Assembly (NCBI GenBank): GCA_023701075.1 | Contig: JAMPXQ010000049.1 | Location: 1 to 9,153 of the forward strand | Origin: Candidatus Woesearchaeota archaeon | GTDB taxonomy: Archaea > Nanobdellota > Nanobdellia > Woesearchaeales > GW2011-AR15 | Reading direction: 5' to 3' | Length of the DNA: 9,153 nt | In this document: positions 1 through 8,187 of the stretch, one piece after another | Numbering within the stretch: position 1 is the first letter of the stretch | Layout of the letters: each line of letters opens with the position of its first letter | Position numbers and translations under genes: made by a program | Notes under the pieces: generated by a model | The model's input: only the letters and a program-made list of their open reading frames with translations | Told to the model about the DNA's origin: nothing | Databases searched by the model: none

Positions 1-1495
1 CCATTATTCAAAAAAAGCGGGTCATTTCAAGCCGATGGATATGGAATGGGCAAAAGACGGAGTGTCCGGAAAACTATACATAGTCCAGGCAAGGCCGGAG
101 ACAGTCCATAGCATGAAGAAATCAAACACTTTAGAGAAATACGTGCTAAAAGAGACAGGCAAGAAATTGGCAGTCGGTAGGTCAGTAGGAGAGAAGATAG
201 GACAAGGAGAGGCGCATGTCATAAGGAGTGTCAAGGACATCACTAAATTCAGGAGAGGCGAAGTTCTGGTCACAGAGATGACAGACCCAGACTGGGAACC
301 TATCATGAAGATTGCTTCAGCGATTGTGACTGATAAAGGCGGAAGGACATGCCACGCAGCTATAGTCTCAAGAGAGCTAGGCATCCCATGCATTGTCGGG
401 TCGATGACAGCGACGACACATGTGAGGACAGGGCAGAAGATTACAGCAGACTGTTCGACAGGCAGCGAAGGTATAATCTATGATGGTCTTTTGAAATTTG
501 ATGTCATAAAGACAGACCTAGATAAGCTTCCGACACCAAAGACGCATGTCATGATGAATATTGGAAACCCAGAGCAGGCATTCCAGCTTGCATATCTCCC
601 GAATCACGGAGTAGGGCTTGCAAGAGAGGAATTCATCATAAATTCCTACATCAAGATCCATCCGTTGGCACTCTTGCATTATGAGAAATTAGCAAACAAG
701 AAAGTCAAGGAAGAGATTGCAGAATTGACCTTTGGGTACAAGGATAAGGCTCAGTATTTTGTCGACAAGCTGGCATATGGTGTAGCAAGGATTGCAGCAG
801 CATTCTATCCAAAACCTGTTGTCGTGAGGCTTTCAGACTTCAAGAGCAATGAGTATGCAAATCTCATAGGAGGAAAGGAGTTTGAGCCGGTGGAAGACAA
901 TCCTATGATCGGATGGAGAGGCGCTTCCAGGTATTACGATGAGAAATACAAAGAGGCATTTGCTCTGGAATGCGTAGCCATGAAGAAAGTCAGGGATGAT
1001 ATGGGCCTTACAAACGTCATTGTCATGGTGCCTTTCTGCAGGACAGTTGAAGAAGGCAAGAGTGTCATAAAAGTCATGGCAGAGAATGGCCTAAAGCAAG
1101 GCAAGAACGGCCTTAAGGTATACGCGATGTGCGAGATTCCGGCAAACGTCATCTTGGCAGATGAATTCCTGGATGTATTTGACGGCTTCTCTATAGGGAG
1201 CAACGACCTTACACAACTGACACTGGGTCTTGACAGGGATTCAGAGCTTGTCGCTCACATCTATGATGAGAGGAATCCTGCAGTGAAGAAGCTTATAGCT
1301 CAGGTCATCCAGGTCGCAAGGAAGAGGAAGAAGCACATGGGGTTCTGCGGAGACGCACCTTCATCAGTGCCGGGATTTGCAGAGTTCTTGGTAGGCTGCG
1401 GGATTGAAGCATTGTCTGTCACGCCTGATGCAGTGGTCAAGACAATCCTAAATGTCCTTGAGACCGAGAAGAAAGGCAAGAAAGCCAAGAAGTGA
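1..1495 (+). CDS. ppsA: Phosphoenolpyruvate synthase, C-terminal part (5' end outside window)
   Basis: Makes PEP from pyruvate and ATP, releasing AMP and phosphate; this is the entry to gluconeogenesis and acts in the cytosol. The reading frame is open from base 2, giving 497 visible residues of a family usually 750-850 long, so most of the N-terminal ATP-binding domain is missing. The visible part starts at the end of that domain (PMDMEWAKDG, then YIVQARPET). The phosphohistidine domain follows, with the motif GGRTCHAAIVSRELGIP; its catalytic His is encoded at 353-355. The TIM-barrel PEP/pyruvate domain shows REEFIINSYIKIHPLAL, VVRLSDFKSNEY, DNPMIGWRGASRYY, MVPFCRTVEEG and GFSIGSNDLTQLTLGLDRD. 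The active-site Cys is in GFCGDAPSS, codon 1346-1348. All catalytic motifs are intact, so the enzyme should be active. The C-terminus ends in a Lys-rich stretch (EKKGKKAKK). It converges on the surface-protein gene at 1637. Pyruvate phosphate dikinase is less likely because its motifs differ. Confidence 0.95.
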   Translation, partial: HYSKKAGHFKPMDMEWAKDGVSGKLYIVQARPETVHSMKKSNTLEKYVLKETGKKLAVGRSVGEKIGQGEAHVIRSVKDITKFRRGEVLVTEMTDPDWEPIMKIASAIVTDKGGRTCHAAIVSRELGIPCIVGSMTATTHVRTGQKITADCSTGSEGIIYDGLLKFDVIKTDLDKLPTPKTHVMMNIGNPEQAFQLAYLPNHGVGLAREEFIINSYIKIHPLALLHYEKLANKKVKEEIAELTFGYKDKAQYFVDKLAYGVARIAAAFYPKPVVVRLSDFKSNEYANLIGGKEFEPVEDNPMIGWRGASRYYDEKYKEAFALECVAMKKVRDDMGLTNVIVMVPFCRTVEEGKSVIKVMAENGLKQGKNGLKVYAMCEIPANVILADEFLDVFDGFSIGSNDLTQLTLGLDRDSELVAHIYDERNPAVKKLIAQVIQVARKRKKHMGFCGDAPSSVPGFAEFLVGCGIEALSVTPDAVVKTILNVLETEKKGKKAKK

Positions 1496-1510
1496 TTTCT
1501 TGGTTTAGTT

Positions 1511-1525
1511 ATTATTTTTTTCTTG
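1511..1525 (+). terminator. Oligo-T terminator after ppsA
   Basis: A run of seven T (1515-1521) inside a T-rich stretch starts about 20 bases after the ppsA stop codon, with no GC hairpin before it. This is the form expected of intrinsic archaeal terminators. The assignment rests on position and composition only. Confidence 0.5.
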
Positions 1526-1580
1526 TTGCTTATAATTTCAGTCTTATCAACAGTATATCGTGAATTCATTTAAGATTTAG

Positions 1581-1599
1581 AATTTAGGTTTACTAAATT
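1581..1599. other. AT-rich hairpin between convergent genes
   Basis: AATTTAG (1581-1587) and CTAAATT (1593-1599) form a perfect 7-bp stem around a 5-base loop, followed by the 10-bp palindrome GTAATATTAC at 1606-1615. Both lie in the 141-bp gap between the 3' ends of ppsA and the minus-strand surface gene. The stem holds one G:C pair, so it is weak. It might help end the minus-strand transcript, which has no clear T-run after its stop. Chance occurrence in AT-rich DNA is quite possible. Confidence 0.25.
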
Positions 1600-1636
1600 A
1601 GTTAGGTAATATTACTGTTTGCAGTGGATTTGATCT

Positions 1637-4390
1637 TTATTTGAATATCCGTTCCATTATCCATTTCTGGTCTTCATCATTTAGTCCGAATTCAGTCATA
1701 TACTCCTCAAGCTGTGCAGGGCTTTGGAATTTCCTGGCTTTTATCTCTTTGAGGTATTTGGTCCTAAGTTTCATGATGAGGTCTTCTTCAGACATATTAT
1801 CCTTTTTCTCATCAGCTCTTCTGTTCAATGCAAATGGAATGACAGATGCCAGGATGATGAGACCGAGAGGCAGGAGCAGGTTTTTAATGTTGAACTTCTT
1901 TTTTTCTTTGATCAGTTTTTCAATAGGTAATCCTTTTATTTTTTCAAGGCAGGTATCATCTATGACTCCTTTTAGTTTATAGCTTAGGTCAATCTGTTCA
2001 TCGACGCTGTTGAAATGCCAGGCGACTATAGGATCCTCATTTATGACAGTGTAATTCTTGGAATAGAAATCGACATCTTTGACATCATTGGCGCATTCTT
2101 TTGGGATATAGAGCCTGAATTCCATGTTTGACATATTCTCTTTTGGCGTAATCGTATGGGTGACCACAGCAGTATTGTCTTTTTTTGAATATGCAGTATT
2201 TTCACTGACTTTTTCAGCAGTCTTTTCAGCAAGTGCCTTCTCTTCTTCATTTATGATTCCTAGATCCACAAGGTCGCTGATGATGGATTTGAAATCTGAG
2301 ATGTAAGATGAAGTGTTGCAGTTGTTGTCTTTGTTGATGACATAGGTTATCTTTTGTGCGATATTCTTGCATTTTATGTCAATCCAGTTGTTTCCCAAGT
2401 AGAAATCAAATTGTTGCTCACCATGCAGTTCAGCATAAGAGTCCATCTTATTTGTCTTGTACTGGCAGTCAAGTTGTTCTAATTTTGCAAAATCTATGGT
2501 CTTACTCAGATAGCCGTCACAGATGTATTCCTCTTTTCTGAGTTCAGGGAGTACTGTGATTGAGCCTTCTTCTATTATGTTCAGGTTGTTCTCTTCCGGA
2601 GGGCTGAAATTGCTGATATTCAGTTCTATAGGGCAGACAGCCTTGCAGGAGCTCCATTGGAAGTTTTGGCAGGTTCTGGTACCGCTGGTCCCGGGACAGT
2701 TTGGGTCATCAGTGCAGCCGGAGATTTCCTTTCCGTTATCAGTGCAGCAGTTTGTTAGGCCTTCATTATTCGGTCCGTCGCAGTCATTATCAATGTTATC
2801 GCAAACCTCCGATGGAGCATTTTCACAGGCATCGCACGTCATGACAATTTGGCAGGTTTGATAGTTCATGCAGCTGTTCAGCATATCTTCATCAGTATTG
2901 CCATCACAGTCATTGTCTTTATAATCGCATATCTCGGCTTGCGGAGTTATCTCACCCACACAGCTGCTCCAAGCCAGTCCAGTGCATGTCCTCACACCTT
3001 TCATGCATTCACCTGTATCAATTCCGCATGATTCCGTGCTGCCTATAGGTTTGCAGGGACATGTCTCATCTGCCTGATTCATGCAGTTGTTGTCTATATT
3101 ATCGCAAAGCTCTATAGCGATAGGATTGATGTATTTGTCATTGTCATTGCAATCCGTATTTTTATCAGAATAGCCAGTAGGTAAAGCACATGCCTGTGCA
3201 GCGCTTGAGGTCGTACCAAAACCATCTTTATCCGCATCCAGATAGAATGTTGATTTTCCAAAGCATGTCGGAAAAGTGCCGCATGGGCTAGATGAAGGGC
3301 AGGTCTTCTTGCAGAGGTTATTGCAGAGATAGTTAGCTGAATTGTCCTTGTCGCATTCTTCACCGGCTTCAACAATGCTGTTTCCGCAGACAGGTGTAGT
3401 TATTCCTTGGCATGATTGGCTGCAGTGATTAGGCTGTCCATTTAGTGTTCCTTCATCGCATGTTTCACGTCCTATCCAAATAAGATTGTCTCCGCATAGT
3501 GCATCCATGCAGGAATTTAGGCAAGCATCATTGTTGTTTGCATTGCCGTCATCACATTCTTCACCGGCTGTCTCGTATCCGTCCCCGCATTTAGCAAGCT
3601 TACATAAGTAGTTTTTTGCAGGGTCTATTATGCAAGCATCATTATTGTTTGCATTGCCATCATCGCATTCTTCGCTTGATCTTTTATATCCGTCTCCGCA
3701 TTTGGCAGATTTGCACATATAGTTTTTTGCAGGATTGATTATGCAAGCATCAGTATTGATTGAGTTGCCGTCATCGCATTCTTCATAGAACCCTTCGCTG
3801 TCAGGGCCTTGTACAGTACTGTCTCCGCAGAAAGTCAGAATGCAGTCATTGGAGCAGCCATCAAAGCTATATCCATTGCCGTCATCGCATTCTTCCCCAT
3901 TTTCGACATTGCCATTTCCGCAAGAAGGGGCATCGCCAAAGATCTCGATCGCATCTAGGTTTATGGATTTCAGTTTTCTTGTTATGGTTACAGTATGTTC
4001 TTTTAATTCAAGATTATCTCTTGTGATTCCAGATATGGCCTTGTTATCAGCTCCGCTGAAATAGATGTTTTCACATGCAGAATCTATACATAGTTCCGCT
4101 TGGTGATATTCATCATTATCTACCTTGACTATGGCTCTATATATTATTATCTTATCGCCATAGAACCTGAACATAGCATTTGCGTTGATGTTGCTTGTCA
4201 CTGCACGGAATCCTCCGCTTGCAAGTGGATTGTTCACAGTTATCCAAATACCATCATATGTAATCCTAGAATCAGATTCTTCATAATACCCTGGATAGAT
4301 TATATCTACACCATCAGGGTTAGGTGTCTGGGAGAAAACAAACTGGCAAGATAACAGAATCATTATCCCTATCAAAATCTCTTTTTTCAT
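1637..4390 (-). CDS. Secreted, membrane-anchored Cys-rich surface protein with DUF4215/myxo-type and MopE-like repeats
   Basis: A 917-residue cell-surface protein of unknown exact role; adhesion or cation-stabilised binding is inferred. Residues 1-20 are a signal peptide (Lys-Lys, hydrophobic core, cleavage probably after FVFS). Residues 28-152 look like a beta-sandwich carbohydrate-binding domain, ending in the typical EHTVTITRK...LDAIEIFG pattern. Residues 157-360 hold six four-Cys repeats of the myxo-disulfide/DUF4215 type (CGDGY...EECDDGN...DAC). Residues 382-586 hold MopE-like metal-binding motifs: DADKDG at 385-390, then NIDNNC, DNDCDG and DNIDNDCDG. The span 157-586 has 52 cysteines, an even number, suggesting an oxidised, disulfide-locked stalk. 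Residues 590-835 are a Cys-poor ectodomain with five N-glycosylation sequons. A membrane helix lies at about 837-855, and a charged 62-residue tail should be cytosolic. The ATG at 4388-4390 is chosen because it gives the signal peptide and sits at the right distance from a TATA box. Confidence 0.9.
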   Translation of the reverse strand: MKKEILIGIMILLSCQFVFSQTPNPDGVDIIYPGYYEESDSRITYDGIWITVNNPLASGGFRAVTSNINANAMFRFYGDKIIIYRAIVKVDNDEYHQAELCIDSACENIYFSGADNKAISGITRDNLELKEHTVTITRKLKSINLDAIEIFGDAPSCGNGNVENGEECDDGNGYSFDGCSNDCILTFCGDSTVQGPDSEGFYEECDDGNSINTDACIINPAKNYMCKSAKCGDGYKRSSEECDDGNANNNDACIIDPAKNYLCKLAKCGDGYETAGEECDDGNANNNDACLNSCMDALCGDNLIWIGRETCDEGTLNGQPNHCSQSCQGITTPVCGNSIVEAGEECDKDNSANYLCNNLCKKTCPSSSPCGTFPTCFGKSTFYLDADKDGFGTTSSAAQACALPTGYSDKNTDCNDNDKYINPIAIELCDNIDNNCMNQADETCPCKPIGSTESCGIDTGECMKGVRTCTGLAWSSCVGEITPQAEICDYKDNDCDGNTDEDMLNSCMNYQTCQIVMTCDACENAPSEVCDNIDNDCDGPNNEGLTNCCTDNGKEISGCTDDPNCPGTSGTRTCQNFQWSSCKAVCPIELNISNFSPPEENNLNIIEEGSITVLPELRKEEYICDGYLSKTIDFAKLEQLDCQYKTNKMDSYAELHGEQQFDFYLGNNWIDIKCKNIAQKITYVINKDNNCNTSSYISDFKSIISDLVDLGIINEEEKALAEKTAEKVSENTAYSKKDNTAVVTHTITPKENMSNMEFRLYIPKECANDVKDVDFYSKNYTVINEDPIVAWHFNSVDEQIDLSYKLKGVIDDTCLEKIKGLPIEKLIKEKKKFNIKNLLLPLGLIILASVIPFALNRRADEKKDNMSEEDLIMKLRTKYLKEIKARKFQSPAQLEEYMTEFGLNDEDQKWIMERIFK
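3509..3922 (-). repeat. Tandem 111-bp (37-codon) Cys repeats within the surface gene
   Basis: The first four Cys repeats keep an exact 37-residue register: the Cys of the ECDDGN motif falls at residues 168, 205, 242 and 279. Within each repeat the first three Cys are mostly 11 apart (units begin at Cys157, 188, 231 and 268). At DNA level the phrase gcaagcatca recurs at 3521, 3632 and 3743, exactly 111 bp apart, and the roughly 40 bases around the first two copies are nearly identical. Copies three and four share the ECDDGNANNNDAC segment exactly. This shows expansion by recent tandem duplication. Repeats five and six (residues 299-360) are more diverged and out of register. Confidence 0.85.
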
Positions 4391-4420
4391 CTTCTTTTAT
4401 TGCATTTCTGTTTAACAGGG

Positions 4421-5485
<1,065 letters not shown>

Positions 5486-5490
5486 TAATA

Positions 5491-5513
5491 TCTTTCATCT
5501 TTTTTTCTTTCTT
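5491..5513 (+). terminator. Oligo-T terminator after gap
   Basis: A pyrimidine-rich stretch with a run of seven T (5500-5506) begins 6 bases after the gap stop, with no hairpin. Together with the separate TATA box before gdhA, it suggests the two plus-strand genes are transcribed at least partly independently. Confidence 0.5.
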
Positions 5514-5560
5514 CAATGTCTCGTGGATAACATGGAAAAAGGGATTGTTTCTTCATCACT

Positions 5561-5568
5561 TTTATAAA
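5561..5568 (+). promoter_or_regulatory. TATA box of gdhA
   Basis: TTTATAAA is a near-consensus archaeal TATA box. A start about 25 bases on falls near 5590, leaving roughly 10 bases of leader before the ATG at 5600. The sequence before the ATG (catttgattgtttt) has no Shine-Dalgarno match, so translation is probably near-leaderless. The BRE region (tcatcact) is a weak match. Confidence 0.6.
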
Positions 5569-5599
5569 TTACTGTATTTTTTTTACATTTGATTGTTTT

Positions 5600-6829
5600 A
5601 TGGACGTATTTGAAAGCGTGAAGAATCAGTTGGCAAAGCTAAATGAGCTAGTGGGTTTTAGTGAAGATGAGCTTTCAGTCCTGTTGAATCCTAATAGGAT
5701 AATCCAGGTGAATTTCCCAGTCAGGATGGATGATGGAAGGATCAATATTTTCCACGGCTACCGTGTGCAGTATAATGATTCAAGGGGTCCATATAAGGGT
5801 GGGATAAGGTTCCATCCGGATGTCAATCTTGATGAAGTGAAGAGCTTGGCATATTGGATGATGATAAAATGTGCAGTTGTCGATATTCCATATGGCGGCG
5901 GCAAGGGTGGCATTGAGATAGACCCTTCCAAGTTCTCAGAGAAGGAGATTGAACGGGTTTCAAGGCAGTTCATACGCTCTATCTATGATTTTTTAGGACC
6001 GATGAAGGATGTGCCTGCTCCGGATATAAATACGAATTCAAAGATCATGGCCTGGATGCTGGATGAGTATGAGCATATGGTAAAAGCAAAAGCTCCGGCG
6101 GCATTCACAGGAAAGCCATTGTCATTAGGAGGATCAAGAGCCAGGGAATACAGCACAAGTCAAGGCGGGGTATATGTTCTCCTTAGCCATCTGAGATCCA
6201 TAGGCAAGCTGCCCTCAGAGACAACAGTTGCGGTGCAGGGGTTTGGCAATGTAGGGAGCAATGTCGCAAGGATACTGCATGAGCTTAAGTTCAAGGTTGT
6301 TGCAGTGTCAGATGTGAATGGTGCTGTGTATGATAAGGAAGGGCTGGATATATTGGATGTTTTATCAAGATATAATAAGACCAGCAAATTAAGTGGGATG
6401 GCTAAATCCCTGACTAATGCAGAGCTGTTAGAATTGGATGTAGATGTGCTGATACCAGCAGCATTGGAGAATCAGATAACAAAAGAAAATGCATCAAGAG
6501 TGAAAGCAAAGATGATTTTAGAGCTTGCAAATGGCCCTACAACGCCAGATGCAGATGAAGTGCTGGAAAAGAAATCTGTATTGGTGATCCCGGATGTCTT
6601 GGCAAATGCAGGTGGAGTCATCGTGAGCTATTTTGAATGGCTTCAGAACTTGTCAGAAGAGTCGTGGCTGGAATCAGAGGTGCTATCAAAGCTGGAAGAG
6701 ACAATGGTGAAATCATATCTTGATGTAAAAAAAGTAGCAGGAAAGCATAATACTTCTCTTAGGAATGCAGCATACATTCTGGCTATAGATAGGATCCTGG
6801 CAGCAGGAAAAGCAAAAAATAGCATTTGA
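5600..6829 (+). CDS. gdhA: Glutamate dehydrogenase
   Basis: Interconverts glutamate with 2-oxoglutarate plus ammonium, linking amino-acid breakdown or nitrogen assimilation to central carbon; cytosolic, usually hexameric. At 409 residues it is close to the usual archaeal length (about 420). The N-terminal substrate domain has RGPYKGGIRFHP (Lys66), the MMIKCAVVDIPYGGGKGGI segment (Lys90, catalytic Lys102) and DVPAPDINT (Asp142). These match the three lysines and the aspartate that bind substrate and drive catalysis in the family. The nucleotide domain has VQGFGNVGS (glycines 214, 216, 219), followed by VSDVNGAVYD. The C-terminal part has LANGPTTPDAD and VIPDVLANAGGVIVSYFEW. Cofactor choice cannot be settled from sequence by eye. 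One oddity is STSQGG at 185-190, where most members read ATGRG or ATGYG. Leucine or phenylalanine dehydrogenase belongs to the same superfamily but is much less likely given the motifs. Its 3' end faces the next gene across 23 bp. Confidence 0.93.
   Translation: MDVFESVKNQLAKLNELVGFSEDELSVLLNPNRIIQVNFPVRMDDGRINIFHGYRVQYNDSRGPYKGGIRFHPDVNLDEVKSLAYWMMIKCAVVDIPYGGGKGGIEIDPSKFSEKEIERVSRQFIRSIYDFLGPMKDVPAPDINTNSKIMAWMLDEYEHMVKAKAPAAFTGKPLSLGGSRAREYSTSQGGVYVLLSHLRSIGKLPSETTVAVQGFGNVGSNVARILHELKFKVVAVSDVNGAVYDKEGLDILDVLSRYNKTSKLSGMAKSLTNAELLELDVDVLIPAALENQITKENASRVKAKMILELANGPTTPDADEVLEKKSVLVIPDVLANAGGVIVSYFEWLQNLSEESWLESEVLSKLEETMVKSYLDVKKVAGKHNTSLRNAAYILAIDRILAAGKAKNSI
6808..6819 (-). terminator. 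Possible oligo-T terminator of the minus-strand surface pair
   Basis: Read on the minus strand, TTTTTT followed by GC and TTTT lies 34-45 bases beyond the stop at 6853, inside the last codons of gdhA. It is the first strong T-tract met by the minus-strand transcript. If used, the convergent transcripts overlap by some tens of bases. Position and composition are the only support. Confidence 0.35.
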
Positions 6830-6845
6830 TAAAACAGCATTTGAT
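6816..6845 (+). repeat. 15-bp tandem duplication across the gdhA stop codon
   Basis: aaaatagcatttgat (6816-6830) is followed at once by aaaacagcatttgat (6831-6845), 14 of 15 bases identical. The unit is five codons, so the last codons and stop of gdhA (Asn-Ser-Ile-stop) are repeated in frame. It looks like a small replication slippage event and probably has no function. Confidence 0.8.
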
Positions 6846-6852
6846 ATTTATT

Positions 6853-8187
6853 TCAGTGAGTCTCATCTTCCGCTTCCAGTATTGCCTGGTCGACATAATC
6901 TTCCTTATAGCCGGAGTCCAGCAGTTTCTGCCTCAATGCTTTTATTGAGATGCCTTGGGAAAGGTTTGTTTTCAGATACTCCTTGATTTTTGGATCGATT
7001 TGGTATCTATTGGTTTTTTTCTTTATTGTTTTTGGGATGAATTTTATTCCCAAAGTGATAATGGCGATGATAGCTATTATAGATAAGAAGGGGATCATGT
7101 TGAAATCTTCCTTTTCAGATTGCACGACATTCCCTGTCGCTCCATTCAGCACTATGAATGAATCTTCATCCACTGACACCTCATAGCTCTTCTCATTCCT
7201 CTTTCCAAGGTATTCAAGCATGATGTTTATGACATAGTTCCCGGGTTCTACTTCCTGGGTCTCCCAGTATGAAGGGACTTCTTTTGTGGATTCCTTATTG
7301 ATGTCAACAGGTGATGAGGAGAAGTCGCTGATTATGTTTGAGGATTCATCATAGATGACAGTCTTAGTCAGTATGTTCGTGATATCTTCATTCCAGTTAT
7401 TCTCAAGCAGTATGTCCAGTTTTGCTATGTCTCCAAGCTTGAATTTTACCGTCCTTAGGTCTTTTACAGTTATCTGCGCTTCACCAATCTCTAGTTCTTT
7501 CTCAATGAGCAGCACCTCATCATTATATGATATGACTGCTTGGGCGATATACCTTCCTCTTTCTTTAGGGAGCCATATTCCAGTGATTTTTCCTTTTTCT
7601 TTTGATTCAAGAGAGGCTGTTGATGTGACTATCTGAGATACTCCGTTTCCGCTAGGATCCCTTATGACAACAGTTCCTTTTATGTCTGTTAGTTTATCAG
7701 TCCCTAAGTTATTGAGGGATAATGTGAACAGTATGTTCTCATCAGGGTTGCTTCCTTCAATGAACATCATGCCTTGCAGGTATTTTCCTGGATAAGGGAC
7801 ATTCACTTTGAGCTTGTAAACCACCCCTAGATTAGTGGTTACGACATCTATGTTGTCATTATCGATGTTGCTCTCGACTGCAAATATGCTTAGTGTGTTT
7901 AGTCCTGGGGTAAGTTTGAGCGGAAGGATAACTTTATAATCGACATTTTTTTCAAGCTCATCGCTCCTTAAGTGCATGGAGGTAGGTATTTCAGCGTTGT
8001 TTGCAAGTTCGCCTTTTCCATAGATCATCACATCCATGTCTTTCTTCTCATTGTTGAGTATCCTAAAGCTGAGGTCTAGTTCTTTTCCTGGTTCAAAGAA
8101 TATCTCTTTGTATGCAGGTGCAACACCGATGCTGTAAACTGCAGGGATAACTAGTAACGCCAATAGGAATAGGGTCAGTTTTCTCAT
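6853..8187 (-). CDS. Secreted single-pass membrane protein with beta-rich ectodomain and cytosolic helical tail
   Basis: Product not recognised as a named family. Of its 444 residues, 1-19 are a clear signal peptide (MRKLTLFLLALLVIPAVYS). The mature start, IGVAPAYKEIFFEPGKELDL, resembles the first strand of Ig-like domains in archaeal and Gram-positive surface proteins. Residues 20-345 contain an alternating beta pattern suggesting about three Ig-like domains (roughly 20-130, 135-233, 235-340), with phrases such as KERGRYIAQAVISY and EPGNYVINIMLEY typical of them. There are no cysteines and no extracellular Asn-X-Ser/Thr sequon. One membrane helix lies at about 364-384, followed by IPKTIKKK, which is positive-inside. 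The tail, 385-444, is predicted helical. The start is fixed by an AGGTGA site 6 bases upstream. The ATG overlaps the stop of the upstream LamG gene (ATGA), so the two are probably translated together and may work as partners. A membrane tether or transducer for that secreted protein is a reasonable guess, not shown. Confidence 0.85.
   Translation of the reverse strand: MRKLTLFLLALLVIPAVYSIGVAPAYKEIFFEPGKELDLSFRILNNEKKDMDVMIYGKGELANNAEIPTSMHLRSDELEKNVDYKVILPLKLTPGLNTLSIFAVESNIDNDNIDVVTTNLGVVYKLKVNVPYPGKYLQGMMFIEGSNPDENILFTLSLNNLGTDKLTDIKGTVVIRDPSGNGVSQIVTSTASLESKEKGKITGIWLPKERGRYIAQAVISYNDEVLLIEKELEIGEAQITVKDLRTVKFKLGDIAKLDILLENNWNEDITNILTKTVIYDESSNIISDFSSSPVDINKESTKEVPSYWETQEVEPGNYVINIMLEYLGKRNEKSYEVSVDEDSFIVLNGATGNVVQSEKEDFNMIPFLSIIAIIAIITLGIKFIPKTIKKKTNRYQIDPKIKEYLKTNLSQGISIKALRQKLLDSGYKEDYVDQAILEAEDETH

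Noticed and set aside
3509..3922. CRISPR-like array from the regularly spaced repeats at 3521, 3632 and 3743
   Set aside because: The spacing of 111 bp is a multiple of three, the intervening sequence is also repeated, and the whole stretch codes for Cys repeats in one frame.
3760..4026. Plus-strand open frames opposite the Cys-rich gene (also at 2523-2861 and 1641-1982)
   Set aside because: Their translations lack motifs, and they mirror repeat-rich coding sequence on the minus strand whose signal peptide, repeats and membrane helix are clear.
4343..4390. Lipoprotein signal (LLSC, Cys15) in the 917-residue protein
   Set aside because: Leu at -2 is a poor lipobox residue, and the residues after the Cys are still hydrophobic, fitting ordinary cleavage after FVFS. 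The protein also has a C-terminal membrane anchor.
5486..5599. Riboswitch or small RNA in the 114-bp gap between gap and gdhA
   Set aside because: Only a T-rich terminator-like stretch, a TATA box and AT-rich filler are seen; no stable stem could be drawn by eye, and the leader of gdhA would be about 10 bases.
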